DNA of 53,389 nt from contig JACDGP010000023.1 of assembly GCA_013821605.1 (NCBI GenBank), forward strand, positions 1 to 53,389, written 5' to 3'. The translations under genes and the position numbers were made by a program. Shown one piece after another: positions 8,880 to 16,592 of the stretch. The stretch is from Herpetosiphonaceae bacterium (GTDB lineage Bacteria; Chloroflexota; Chloroflexia; Chloroflexales; Kallotenuaceae). The stretch's first letter is position 1. The number at the start of each line of letters is the position of its first letter. Below the pieces are notes generated by a model that had not been told where the DNA came from, made no database searches, and saw only the letters and a program-made list of their open reading frames with translations.

Positions 8880-10034
8880 TCAACGGCGGCGCACGGTCGG
8901 GGCGGGGCGGGCGGGCACGGGCGAAGGGGGTGGCGGAGGGACAGTCGTCGGCGATGGCGGGGACAACGTTGCCGTGGGGACCGGCGTATCGGTGGCAGTT
9001 GCAGTGGCCGTCGGCAGCGCCGTTGGGGTTGAAGTTAACGTGGGCACCGGTGTTATGGTTGCAGGCAGCGGGGTGTTGGTCGGCGTTGGCGTCGGTGTTG
9101 CACGCGCAAAGGCCCCACGAATATTCTGGCCCAACACGCCCACATTGGAGCGCGCTTTGGCCGAATAGCTTAACCCGCCAACTAACAACACCAGTGCCAC
9201 CAGCAGTCCCGCGACCGGGGCCAGCCAACGTGGCAACGTACGCGGCTCCGGGCGACCACCCAGACTGGGCAAGGGCTGAAAGGGTCCTATGTCATGCTGG
9301 CGGCGGAAGTCGGCCAGTGCGTGGGCTCCATTGAGGCCGAGGTACTCAGCGTACTCCCGCACCATCTGGGCAGCCAACGGTCCACGCGGTAGGAGACCGA
9401 ACTTTTCTTCCTCCATGGCTTGTAAATACCAGATCGCAATGTTGCTCTTGGTTTCTAGGTTGACCTGAACCAATGACTGGCGGCGCGATTGGCGTGCTGC
9501 CCGCAGCCGTTCACCAAGTGGCAAATCCTCGATGGGCTGGGCTAGGGGCTCGACCGGTGCCGTCGGCGCGCTCATCAACTCGCGCTCGGCGGCATGGTCC
9601 ATAAACATCTCGGCCTCTTCCGCCGGAGGCAGTTGGCGGGCAGCCGGTTGGTAGCCGCTGACCGGCGGAGAGCTGGCAGGCGCTGGAGTTCCCAGCCGGC
9701 TGCGAATGCGAGCGAACAATTCATTGGTGCGGTACGGTTTGCTCAACACATCCACCGCGCCCGCTTCGAGCGCTTCGACCACCTCTTCTTCGCGCGCACG
9801 GCTGGTCAACACCAGGACTGGTGTCCCCCGCCGTACTGCATAGGACAGCAACTCCCAGCCTGCGCCGCCGTCGCTGTTAACCTCAAGGATCACGAGATCC
9901 GGCGGAGGCTCAAGCAACTGCGCACCATTGTCAACGTCGGAAGCACGCAGCACAGTGTAGCCGGCCCGTTCGAGATCAGTGCCGAGCGCTGCTAAGAGCG
10001 AAACATCGTCATCTACCAGAAGGATTGTCGCCAA
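8880..10034 (-). CDS. Receiver domain fused to a RodZ-like HTH and membrane anchor
   Basis: This 384-residue fusion has three parts. Residues 1-116 are a response-regulator receiver fold: ILLVDDD acidic pocket (Asp8, Asp9), Thr77 in VLVLTS, Lys99 in LSKPY. At the site where the phosphorylated Asp is expected, the sequence is DLVILEV, with Glu51 instead of Asp. Residues 170-246 are a RodZ/HTH_25-type helix-turn-helix (LGERLRAARQSRRQSLVQVNLETKSNIAIWYLQAMEEE.., then LPRGPLAAQMVREYAEYLGL). Residues 271-290 form one transmembrane helix, followed by a Thr/Pro-rich tail of about 75 residues that would lie outside the cell. RodZ links MreB to the wall machinery; a receiver domain in front is unusual. 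The Glu may mimic the phosphorylated state permanently. An extended -10 on this strand (10070-10078) lies 36 bases upstream. Confidence 0.8.
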   Translation of the reverse strand: MATILLVDDDVSLLAALGTDLERAGYTVLRASDVDNGAQLLEPPPDLVILEVNSDGGAGWELLSYAVRRGTPVLVLTSRAREEEVVEALEAGAVDVLSKPYRTNELFARIRSRLGTPAPASSPPVSGYQPAARQLPPAEEAEMFMDHAAERELMSAPTAPVEPLAQPIEDLPLGERLRAARQSRRQSLVQVNLETKSNIAIWYLQAMEEEKFGLLPRGPLAAQMVREYAEYLGLNGAHALADFRRQHDIGPFQPLPSLGGRPEPRTLPRWLAPVAGLLVALVLLVGGLSYSAKARSNVGVLGQNIRGAFARATPTPTPTNTPLPATITPVPTLTSTPTALPTATATATDTPVPTATLSPPSPTTVPPPPPSPVPARPAPTVRRR

Positions 10035-10069
10035 AGAAAAACTCCCGTATGGGCCTTGCGTAGCGGCGC

Positions 10070-10078
10070 ATTATAGCA
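10070..10078 (-). promoter_or_regulatory. Extended -10 promoter for the receiver-RodZ fusion gene
   Basis: On the minus strand the sequence is TGCTATAAT, a perfect extended -10 element. No good -35 is visible, which is typical of extended -10 promoters. Transcription would start about 28-30 bases before the ATG at 10034. Confidence 0.55.
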
Positions 10079-10109
10079 TGACCAAGCAGGCCACTTTGGA
10101 AGCTGCCGA

Positions 10110-11009
10110 CTAGCGAGCGGTGGTGCCTACACGCGGAGCATCGAACTCCTCGCACCAATAACCAAAAGCCATACGCGGGGTGTTGTGGAAGAAGCCGACG
10201 CGCCCACTGTAATCAAGCACAATGCAGCCACCCAAGCCGTTGACGCGCGCGCCCATTTGTTCAATCGCGACGCGTGCCGCATTGGCTGGATCATAGTGCG
10301 CTAGTAGATCAACGGCATGCTTCGCCAGCACCACGCGCATAATGCCTTCCCCCCAGCCGGTTGCACAGCAAGCTCCTGCCAGGTTATCGGCGTAAAAGCC
10401 GGAGCCGACCAGCGGCGAGTCGCCGACGCGACCGGGTAATTTATTGGGTGTACCACCGGTCGAGATGGCGGCTGCCAGATTACCATCACGATCCAGCGCC
10501 AGCGCGCCAACTGTATCATGGCCACGAAAGGACGTTTCCAACTTGAAGTGAGGATCGAGTTGCTGGGCATCCCAGCGCATACGCTCACGGGGCACGACCA
10601 AGCTCATCGGGTCGCAGAGAGGCAGGCCGGCAGCCTCGGCCAACGCTTCGGCTCCTTCGCCGACGACCAGCACATGCTCAGTAGCCATCACATGCCGCGC
10701 CAGCGTGACAGGATTCCGCACGCGTCCGACCGCCGCGACGGCTCCAACATCGAGCGTGCGCCCATCCATGACGGCGGCGTCCATTTCGACCTTGCCAACC
10801 GCATTCAAGAACGAGCCGACACCGGCATCGAAGGTGGGATCGTCTTCCATGACGCGCACGGCAGCTTCAGTAGCATCCAAAGCAGTGCCACCTGCTTTCA
10901 GCAGTTGCCACCCGGTCATGAGGGCGGTTCGCACACCCTGTTCATGCGCTGTCAGTTCGTCGGCAGGAATAGCCCATGCGCCACCGTGAACAACCAAGGC
11001 AATCGGCAT
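10110..11009 (-). CDS. Isoaspartyl peptidase / L-asparaginase (plant-type Ntn hydrolase)
   Basis: The 299-residue product belongs to the type 2 asparaginase family, which hydrolyses isoaspartyl dipeptides and L-asparagine and matures by self-cleavage into alpha and beta chains. It shows the N-terminal VVHGGAWAIP, an internal DATEAAVRVMEDDPTFDAGVGSFLN block, and HDTVGALALDRDGNLAAAISTGGTPNKLPGRVGDSPLVGSGFYAD. The Thr in HDTVGA is the expected nucleophile exposed after cleavage. The start at 11009 is chosen because AAAGGAAGATCG precedes ATG. A longer frame would run into the divergently oriented neighbour at 11085. Cytoplasmic role in salvage of damaged peptides is expected. Confidence 0.92.
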   Translation of the reverse strand: MPIALVVHGGAWAIPADELTAHEQGVRTALMTGWQLLKAGGTALDATEAAVRVMEDDPTFDAGVGSFLNAVGKVEMDAAVMDGRTLDVGAVAAVGRVRNPVTLARHVMATEHVLVVGEGAEALAEAAGLPLCDPMSLVVPRERMRWDAQQLDPHFKLETSFRGHDTVGALALDRDGNLAAAISTGGTPNKLPGRVGDSPLVGSGFYADNLAGACCATGWGEGIMRVVLAKHAVDLLAHYDPANAARVAIEQMGARVNGLGGCIVLDYSGRVGFFHNTPRMAFGYWCEEFDAPRVGTTAR

Positions 11010-11084
11010 CGATCTTCCTTTCAATCTCCATTTATACTTTGCTCTGATGGTCGGATGACCGTCAGCGACGACAGGAGTAATGTT

Positions 11085-11690
11085 GTGCAGCACGAAACTG
11101 TGCTTCAAGCCTTTGATCAAGGGAGCGATCTGGCCCTCCAGATCCTGCGGCAAGGCGGCGTGATTGGTTTTCCGACCGATACTGTTTATGGCGTAGGTGC
11201 GGCTGGATACGACGCGCGGGCTGTCGCACAGCTTTTTGACGTCAAGGAGCGACCACGTTCCCAGGCGATCCCCCTGTTGCTGGCCGACCCTAGGGATCTG
11301 GGAGCAGTCACGACCGCACTGCCCCCACTCGCCCTAGAACTCGCCCGGCGCTATTGGCCGGGTGGCTTGACACTGGTCGTTCCAGCCCAGCCACAGTTGC
11401 CACCCGAACTGCTGGGTGGCGGTACGACTGTCGCCGTGCGCGTGCCCGATCACCCAGCGTTGCGCCAACTCATCCGCGACCTCGGGCAACCGCTGGCAGC
11501 CACCAGTGGAAACCTCCATGGGGCTGCCAATCCCATTACTGCCCAGCAGGTCCTGGCGCAGCTTGGCGGGCGCTTGCCGTTGATCCTCGACGGTGGTGCC
11601 ACCCCCGGCGATCTGCCATCAACGGTTGTCGACGTGACAGGCAGCGTGCCGCGTCTCCTGCGGCAAGGCGTCGTCACGCTTGAGCTTTAG
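11085..11690 (+). CDS. tsaC: L-threonylcarbamoyladenylate synthase (YrdC/Sua5 family)
   Basis: The enzyme makes threonylcarbamoyl-AMP from threonine, bicarbonate and ATP, the first step of the t6A modification of tRNAs reading ANN codons. The 201-residue YrdC-type domain shows GGVIGFPTDTVYGVGA (N-terminal nucleotide pocket), KERPRSQAIPLLLADP, RYWPGGLTLVVPA, VAVRVPDHP and PLAATSGNLHGAANPITA. The chosen start is GTG at 11085, with AGGAG seven bases upstream; an in-frame ATG at 11055 lacks a ribosome-binding site. The length equals a stand-alone YrdC domain without the extra Sua5 domain. It is divergent from the asparaginase gene, and its stop overlaps by four bases the stop of the convergent cysteine ligase gene. 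Confidence 0.92.
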   Translation: MQHETVLQAFDQGSDLALQILRQGGVIGFPTDTVYGVGAAGYDARAVAQLFDVKERPRSQAIPLLLADPRDLGAVTTALPPLALELARRYWPGGLTLVVPAQPQLPPELLGGGTTVAVRVPDHPALRQLIRDLGQPLAATSGNLHGAANPITAQQVLAQLGGRLPLILDGGATPGDLPSTVVDVTGSVPRLLRQGVVTLEL

Positions 11691-12886
11691 AACGTAAGGC
11701 CGAGGACGCCAGCCAACTCGTGGAGCAAGTGCTGCGCTGCTTGGACATTGCGTCCAGCATGTGCAGTCTCCACGATAGCTGCGGCAAGCTCATCAAGGAT
11801 CATAATAGCGCCAGGCGTGTCGAAGTTATCATCGAGTGTTTGGACAAAACGGTTGCGATAAGCTGTGCCATCAAGCGCAGTCTGCTCCCCAGTGGCTTCG
11901 CTCAGGACCGCGAGGGCGTCGCGCAGTGCCATAGCTTGCTGCTCTGCAGCCTGGATATCTGCCTCGCGATACTCATACGGATCGTGATAGGGCTGCTTTA
12001 AGGTCGCCAAGCGTAGGGCAGCGCCGGAATAGCTCTTTAATACGTCGTCCACAAAGGCCATGTTGCCCAGCGATTTCGACATCTTCTCGCCATCTAAATA
12101 CACCATGCCGACATGCATCCAGGCGCGCACAAAAGGGACTACCCCGGTGATCGGCTCGGCCTGCGCAATCTCACAGGCATGGTGGGGAAAGATGAGATCG
12201 GTACCGCCACCATGAATATCGACCTGGGGACCGAGGTAGGAGGTTGCAATGGTCGAACATTCGATGTGCCAGCCAGGTCGCCCCGGACCCCACGGGCTTG
12301 GCCAAGCGGGCTCGTCGGGTTGCGAGTGCTGCCACAAGACAAAATCAAGCGGATCGCGTTTGTGCGGATCGTTGGCATCATTGCCGCGTTCATTAGCGGT
12401 CGTGAGCATCGTCGCATAGTCCTGATGAAAGATGGTGCCAAAGTCGGGCTTGGAAGCGACGCTATAGTAGACCGCCCCATCCACAACATAGGCATGGCCC
12501 CGTTCGATCAGTTCTGTGATGACGGGCAGCATCTGCGTAATCTGGGAGGTCGCCTTGATATAGAAGTGGGGCTGCTCGACGTTTACCTTGGCGAGCGATT
12601 GGAGATAGCGGACAGTTTGCTGCTCGCCAAGCACACGCCAATCAACCTTGTCACGGCGTGCCCGCTCGAACAGTGGGTCGTCAATATCGGTGATGTTCTG
12701 GACATAGCGAACTTGGAGGCCGCACCATTCGAGGTAACGACGCAGCGTGTCATAAACAATACCCACGCGGGCATGGCCCATATGACTGGTATCGTAGGGT
12801 GTGATGCCACAAACATACATCTTAACCACACCATCCGGAAAATCGATGGTTTTGGTTTGCTGAGCAAGCGTATCGAACAGGCGCAT
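11687..12886 (-). CDS. CysS/MshC-superfamily cysteine ligase, closer to MshC
   Basis: The 399-residue protein has the class I synthetase fold: HMGH (HIGH motif, residues 35-38), zinc ligands Cys26, Cys210, His235/236 and Glu239, and KMSKS at 268-272, so it should activate cysteine with ATP. Several features fit MshC, the mycothiol-pathway cysteine ligase, better than cysteinyl-tRNA synthetase: CGITPYD instead of CGPTVYD, NITDIDDPLFERA-RD-VDWR instead of the usual NVTDVDDKI, and an end at residue 399 (VLGLTF) without the roughly 60-70-residue tRNA-binding tail of CysS (from memory of both families). It could still be a short tRNA synthetase. No other mycothiol genes are in the window. An upstream -10 (TATAAT on this strand at 12918-12923) suggests its own promoter. 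Confidence 0.85.
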   Translation of the reverse strand: MRLFDTLAQQTKTIDFPDGVVKMYVCGITPYDTSHMGHARVGIVYDTLRRYLEWCGLQVRYVQNITDIDDPLFERARRDKVDWRVLGEQQTVRYLQSLAKVNVEQPHFYIKATSQITQMLPVITELIERGHAYVVDGAVYYSVASKPDFGTIFHQDYATMLTTANERGNDANDPHKRDPLDFVLWQHSQPDEPAWPSPWGPGRPGWHIECSTIATSYLGPQVDIHGGGTDLIFPHHACEIAQAEPITGVVPFVRAWMHVGMVYLDGEKMSKSLGNMAFVDDVLKSYSGAALRLATLKQPYHDPYEYREADIQAAEQQAMALRDALAVLSEATGEQTALDGTAYRNRFVQTLDDNFDTPGAIMILDELAAAIVETAHAGRNVQAAQHLLHELAGVLGLTF

Positions 12887-12938
12887 AGATCATCCTTAAG
12901 TACGTGATCGTGTGGTCATTATAGTGGAGTGCAGTGAG

Positions 12939-13382
12939 TTAGATGGCGCACTGGCGTCCAATGGCTTCGATCCATTCCACCGCGTCAACGACCGGTGGTA
13001 GGGCTTGCCCACCGGCACCAACCCATTGGTGGTAGAGCTCGCTATAGCGGTCGAGGATGAAGAGACCGACCTGGGCACCGGTGGGCAGATACTTGTGGAT
13101 CACGCGTCCTTCACTATCAGCCAGCGTCGTCCAAGACGGAACGGTTGGTGGCTTGGCCGTCCCGAGCACAGCAATGCCGCGCGCCGGTAGACCTTGCAAT
13201 TCTGCGAGGTGGGGAGCAACTTCGGCCAAATAGCCGCCAATATCAAAGCCGGCTGTGGCCACGAGCAGCAAGGTATGGGCACGACCGCGCGGTTTAAACA
13301 GGCTAAAAGGCCGGCCGGCTGCATCGGCCAGAGTCCAGGATGGGACGACTTTATGGAGCGGTAGAATAGCTTCAAGCGTCAT
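12939..13382 (-). CDS. Redoxin-fold protein lacking the peroxidatic cysteine
   Basis: The 147-residue protein resembles AhpC/TSA or redoxin proteins in overall order: VVPSWTLADAAGRPFSLFKPRGRAHTLLLVATAGFDIGGYLAEVAPHLAELQGLPARGIAVLGTA, then DSEGRVIHKYLPTGAQVGLFILDRYSELYHQW. Where peroxiredoxins have PxxxTxxC the sequence is ATAGFDIGG, with no cysteine. The only cysteine in the protein is third from the end (QCAI). Peroxidase activity by the normal mechanism is therefore unlikely; it may bind a partner or be a decayed redox enzyme. It lies 52 bases upstream of the cysteine ligase gene on the same strand and could be co-transcribed. GAGGATACTCC is the ribosome-binding site. Confidence 0.65.
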   Translation of the reverse strand: MTLEAILPLHKVVPSWTLADAAGRPFSLFKPRGRAHTLLLVATAGFDIGGYLAEVAPHLAELQGLPARGIAVLGTAKPPTVPSWTTLADSEGRVIHKYLPTGAQVGLFILDRYSELYHQWVGAGGQALPPVVDAVEWIEAIGRQCAI

Positions 13383-13445
13383 GGAGTATCCTCATATCTA
13401 CACCGAAAGTATACTCCTTTGAGCGACCGAAGCGGGGAGGCTGGG

Positions 13446-14252
13446 ATGGGCATCGACTATGCCGAATTTGCCGAGCTCTATGACTTGGTCTATGAACACT
13501 ACGATGACGATATTGCTTTTTATGTGCGGGAGGCCGAGCGGGCGCATGGGCTATGTCTGGAGTTGGGGTGCGGGACAGGGCGTATTTTAATCCCGACGGC
13601 GACGGCTGGGTTCGAAATCATGGGACTGGATCAATCGGCGGCGATGATCGCGCTGGCCCGACGCAAGATCGCGAAGCTCGCGCCGGAGATCGGCCAGCGC
13701 ATTACGGTTGCCGAGGGTGATATGCGCAGCTTTCAACTCGACCAGCGTTTCGCATTGGTCACGGTGCCGTTTCGGGCCTTTCTGCACTTGCTCCAGGTGA
13801 GCGATCAGATCGCGGCACTCCAGAATATTCGACGACATCTACTCCCAAGGGGCCGGCTTGCGCTCAACTTTTTCGATCCGTCGCTCGAATATATCGCCGC
13901 CCACAGCCGCATCCCCAGTGGCACCCTGCACCGCACAGGCGAAGAGTTCGTTGATCCGAGCAGCAATCATCTGCTTGTAGAGTGGGCCACCATCCAGTAT
14001 GACCAACTCAACCAGCGCCTGGACCAATACTTCATCTATGACGAACTTGACCAGCGCGGTCGCGTCGTGAAGCGGCTGTACCGCGAGTTACGCATGCGCT
14101 ATATCTTTCGCTGGGAGTTCGAGCATCTGCTCCACCGTTGCGGCTTCGAGGTCGAAGCACTGTATGGCTCGTTTGATCGTGGGCCACTACTGCAGGCTGG
14201 GGGCGAACTGATTTGGATCGCGCGAGAGATGGAGAGTTATGAATCACCCTAG
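13446..14252 (+). CDS. Class I SAM-dependent methyltransferase
   Basis: The 268-residue product has motif I of Rossmann methyltransferases (CLELGCGTGRILIPTATAGFEIMGLDQSAAMI, about residues 37-68), an acidic residue at the end of beta2 (LDQS), and motif post-I EGDMRSF. The substrate is unknown; the order fits the Methyltransf_25/DUF-type small-molecule methyltransferases with a C-terminal beta region (DQRLDQYFIYDELDQRGRVVKRLYRELRMRYIF). ATG at 13446 is chosen because GGGAGG lies seven bases before; a TTG nine codons upstream lacks one. The gene is divergent from the redoxin-fold gene, with a TATACT -10-like element between them. Confidence 0.8.
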   Translation: MGIDYAEFAELYDLVYEHYDDDIAFYVREAERAHGLCLELGCGTGRILIPTATAGFEIMGLDQSAAMIALARRKIAKLAPEIGQRITVAEGDMRSFQLDQRFALVTVPFRAFLHLLQVSDQIAALQNIRRHLLPRGRLALNFFDPSLEYIAAHSRIPSGTLHRTGEEFVDPSSNHLLVEWATIQYDQLNQRLDQYFIYDELDQRGRVVKRLYRELRMRYIFRWEFEHLLHRCGFEVEALYGSFDRGPLLQAGGELIWIAREMESYESP

Positions 14253-14269
14253 CAACACACTGAAATGCC

Positions 14270-14298
14270 TTGACATCAAATTCCTGATGTACTAACAT
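14270..14298 (+). promoter_or_regulatory. vapBC promoter with overlapping palindromic operator
   Basis: TTGACA (14270-14275), a 17-bp spacer and TAACAT (14293-14298) form a sigma-70-type promoter. The palindrome ACATCA-N6-TGATGT (14273-14290) sits between the two hexamers, and a further ACATCA follows at 14295-14300. Binding of the antitoxin complex here would block RNA polymerase, the usual autoregulation of VapBC operons. Autoregulation is inferred, not shown. Confidence 0.6.
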
Positions 14299-14344
14299 CA
14301 AGACAATAGAGTAACACCTGACATGGACTGGATTGGAAAATGCT

Positions 14345-14572
14345 ATGCGTACAACTCTCGATCTCGACGAAGATGTACTCCTCGCCGCCAAGGATATCGC
14401 TCGCCGACGGGACAGTTCTATAGGGAAGGTCCTCTCTGAGTTAGTTCGTCAAGCATTATCCCGGCAAGATGGTGTAACAACTCGTAGCGGCGTGCCGCTG
14501 TTCCCGATTCAGCCCGACGCACACGTGGTCACCCTAGAACTCGTCAACCAGCTTCGCGACGAAGCGGCATGA
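14345..14572 (+). CDS. vapB: VapB-like ribbon-helix-helix antitoxin
   Basis: The 75-residue protein begins MRTTLDLDEDVLLAAKDIARRRDSSIGKVLSELVRQAL, a ribbon-helix-helix DNA-binding unit (strand of about residues 2-7, two helices to about 38), followed by a C-terminal toxin-binding tail. It should neutralise the downstream PIN-domain toxin and repress the operon. ATG at 14345 is chosen over a TTG at 14333 because the family begins M-R-T-T-L/I. Its stop overlaps the toxin start by four bases (ATGA), implying translational coupling. Confidence 0.8.
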   Translation: MRTTLDLDEDVLLAAKDIARRRDSSIGKVLSELVRQALSRQDGVTTRSGVPLFPIQPDAHVVTLELVNQLRDEAA

Positions 14573-15000
14573 CCACCTATTTACTGGACGTCAATGTGTT
14601 GCTGGCACTCAGCGACCCGATGCATATCCATCACGAACCGGCGCACCGCTGGTTTGCAACGCGGGGCCAGTCTGCTTGGGCAACTTGCCCACTCACGGAA
14701 AACGGCTTTGTCCGTATTGCCAGCCATCCCAGTTATCCCAATCGTCCCGGAGATGCCCCAGCCGTGCTGTCCATCCTACGCCAGTTCTGTGAGACGCCAG
14801 GTCATCACTTCTGGGCTGCCGATATCAGCCTTCGTGATCTGCTTCAACCTGGGGTCTTAATCACACATACTCACGTCACGGATATCTATCTGCTTGGTCT
14901 CGCCGTTCACCACGGTGGGAAGCTAGCGACCTTTGACCAGCGGATTTCGACCACCACCGTGCAGGGAGGACGCTCAGCATTGGAACCCATCAGACTATGA
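14569..15000 (+). CDS. vapC: VapC-like PIN-domain toxin ribonuclease
   Basis: The 143-residue PIN domain shows the N-terminal LLDVNVLLAL with the first acidic metal ligand, TENGFVRI with the conserved Glu after a Thr, HVTDIYLLGLAVHHGGKLATFD with two more Asp residues. These four acids are the usual Mg2+ site of PIN ribonucleases. VapC toxins generally cut tRNA or rRNA. It belongs to the VapC subgroup with TxxNxxRI(A/L). The IS982-like element begins 68 bp downstream but does not interrupt the gene, so the pair appears intact. Confidence 0.85.
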   Translation: MTTYLLDVNVLLALSDPMHIHHEPAHRWFATRGQSAWATCPLTENGFVRIASHPSYPNRPGDAPAVLSILRQFCETPGHHFWAADISLRDLLQPGVLITHTHVTDIYLLGLAVHHGGKLATFDQRISTTTVQGGRSALEPIRL

Positions 15001-15067
15001 CATCCCGGCCCCAATGGCACGCAGGCTACGGTACATAGCGCTTCTGGGCACATCACCGATCTATCTA

Positions 15068-15957
15068 ACGAATGGTGCTAGTGGAAGGAGTTGACAAGGA
15101 CATGCGAACCAGCCATTGTGATGGTGTTCAACGTCATCATGCTGGAGGATCGCATGTCTACCGACGATTTTATCATTGGATTGTATGTCCGTGTGGACCA
15201 GCTGCTCGGCCACCAACCCCAGCATCCTCAAGCTCATCTCCATCCCAGCGAGATCGTCACGTTGGCGCTGCTCTTTGCCTTCAAAGGCAGTGGTCAACGT
15301 GCCTTTTATCGCTGGCTGCATGCCAATTATCGCAACTGGTTTCCTGGCTTGCCCGAACGCACCCACCTGTTTCGCCTCTTTTCGAGCCATAGCGACTGGG
15401 CCAACGCCTTCCTGGCGCAGCCGACGCTCTTGGGGGTGGCCGATACCTACGGGGTCGAATTGCTCCATCCGTGGCGCGAAGACCGGGCCGACCTGCAAAT
15501 TGGACGGAAAGGATTGTCGAACCATCGCTGGATCGTGGGCATGAAGCTCGCCTACCTGGTCAACCAGTATGGCTGGTCGTGGCCTGGGACTACGACACAG
15601 CGAATGTCGCTGACAACGCCTTTCGAACGCTGATCACCGACTTTACGGATGAGATGGTGGTCTTCACCGACATGGCGTTTCACAGTACGGATGGCGATCC
15701 ACCGAACCAAAAAGCCTGCAAACGCGGGAGTTGGAATGGGCGGATGGTGGTGGAAACCGTGTTGTCGATGTTGACGACGGTGTGTCGGCTGAAGAAGTGG
15801 AGCCAACGGACGTGGGAAGGTGTGGGGACACGGCTGCCGTACACGATGGCGGTTTTCAACGTGCTGGTGCAATGGGATGGATTGCCCATCGACGCCGACG
15901 GCACAATCCATCTCTCGATCGCTCAGTTTAGTTTGTGATGACACTAGCACCATTGGT
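15068..15957 (+). mobile_element. IS982-like insertion sequence with 16-bp ends and 6-bp duplication
   Basis: The left end ACGAATGGTGCTAGTG (15068-15083) and the right end (15942-15957, which reads ACCAATGGTGCTAGTG on the other strand) match at 15 of 16 positions. TATCTA flanks both sides (15062-15067 and 15958-15963) as a target duplication. The ACC-type terminus, 890-bp length and a single DDE transposase fit IS982; family assignment rests on these and is moderate. The right copy of the duplication contains the stop codon of the gene at 15961-16482, so that gene kept its full coding sequence. Confidence 0.85.
15154..15938 (+). pseudogene. IS982-like DDE transposase with a single-base frameshift
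   Basis: The product would be about 261 residues. The first frame (MSTDDFIIGLYVRVDQLLG..., start supported by GGAGG eight bases before 15154) carries the first Asp in GVADTYGVEL, then runs out at 15633. The other frame carries WDYDTANVADNAF, the second Asp in VVFTDMAFHS and Glu in VVETVLSML. One missing G near 15576 (GGCTGG(G)TCGTGGCC) rejoins them as YGWVVAWDYDTAN. Because the ends are well preserved, the mutation is recent. A programmed -1/+1 shift is possible but no slippery heptamer is visible. Confidence 0.8.
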
Positions 15958-15960
15958 TAT

Positions 15961-16482
15961 CTACCCCCGTTCGCGTTCCCGGTGCAGCCGCTGGAGCGCG
16001 ACATAGTGCTTAGCCGGCAGGCTGATGCGCTCCTGTTGCTCGGGGCGTAGGGGACGAATCTTACCAGGTACGCCCATGACGAGCGAGCCGGGTGGGACGA
16101 CCATACCCTCGGTCACGAGGGCGCGAGCACCGATGATCGAGCCGGTACCAATGACGGCATGGTTGAGCACCACGGCACCGATCCCGATCAGCACGTTGTC
16201 CTCAATGGTACAGCCATGCACCAGCGCGCCGTGCCCGAGCGTGACGTCGTTACCAATCGTGAGATAAGCATCGGGATCGGCATGCAGCACACAGCCATCC
16301 TGGATATTGGTTCGATCCCCAATCACGATCACACCCTCATCGCCCCGGATCACTGCCATGGGCCAGACACTCGACTCGGCCCCGAGCGTGATGGTGCCGC
16401 AGACATAGGCCTGCAGATGGACAAAGGCGCTGGGATCGAGCACGAGCCGGTCGGTAATATCGGGAAAGTTGTAGTCATCCAT
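15961..16482 (-). CDS. Gamma carbonic anhydrase-like hexapeptide-repeat protein
   Basis: The 173-residue protein is a left-handed beta-helix built from hexapeptide repeats (ITLGAESSVWPMAVIRGDEGVIVIGDRTNIQDGCVLHADP..., VTLGHGALVHGCTIEDNVLIGIGAVVLNHAVIG). The three His ligands of the gamma class are represented by HADP, GHGALVHGC. Proteins of this type are either metal-dependent carbonic anhydrases or YrdA/PaaY-type thioesterase relatives; the sequence does not decide. The start is ATG at 16482 behind GAAAGGGCG. The minus-strand extended -10 (TGCTATAGT near 16511-16519) provides a short leader and faces murI. Its stop codon lies within the duplication made by the adjacent IS. Confidence 0.85.
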   Translation of the reverse strand: MDDYNFPDITDRLVLDPSAFVHLQAYVCGTITLGAESSVWPMAVIRGDEGVIVIGDRTNIQDGCVLHADPDAYLTIGNDVTLGHGALVHGCTIEDNVLIGIGAVVLNHAVIGTGSIIGARALVTEGMVVPPGSLVMGVPGKIRPLRPEQQERISLPAKHYVALQRLHRERERG

Positions 16483-16531
16483 GGGTACGCCCTTTCGGTT
16501 TCGCACGCAACTATAGCATTCCCTTTTTTAA

Positions 16532-16558
16532 ACCCTCTCCTCCGCAGTGGGAGAGGGT
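16532..16558. repeat. CCCTCTCC/GGAGAGGG hairpin repeat
   Basis: A 9-bp perfect stem (ACCCTCTCC / GGAGAGGGT) with a 9-base loop lies between divergent genes, followed by GGCCCGCTGGCC and GGGGTGAGGG. This composition is typical of dispersed REP-like repeats in many GC-rich genomes. It lacks a T-run on either strand and is not a terminator. A similar stem is used as the terminator after lon. Confidence 0.45.
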
Positions 16559-16592
16559 CGGCCCGCTGGCCGGGGTGAGGGCGCTCTACCTA

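Noticed and set aside
10518-11054. Plus-strand extension upstream of the threonylcarbamoyl-AMP synthase
   Set aside because: It lies opposite the asparaginase gene and encodes nothing related to either family; the start is placed at 11085.
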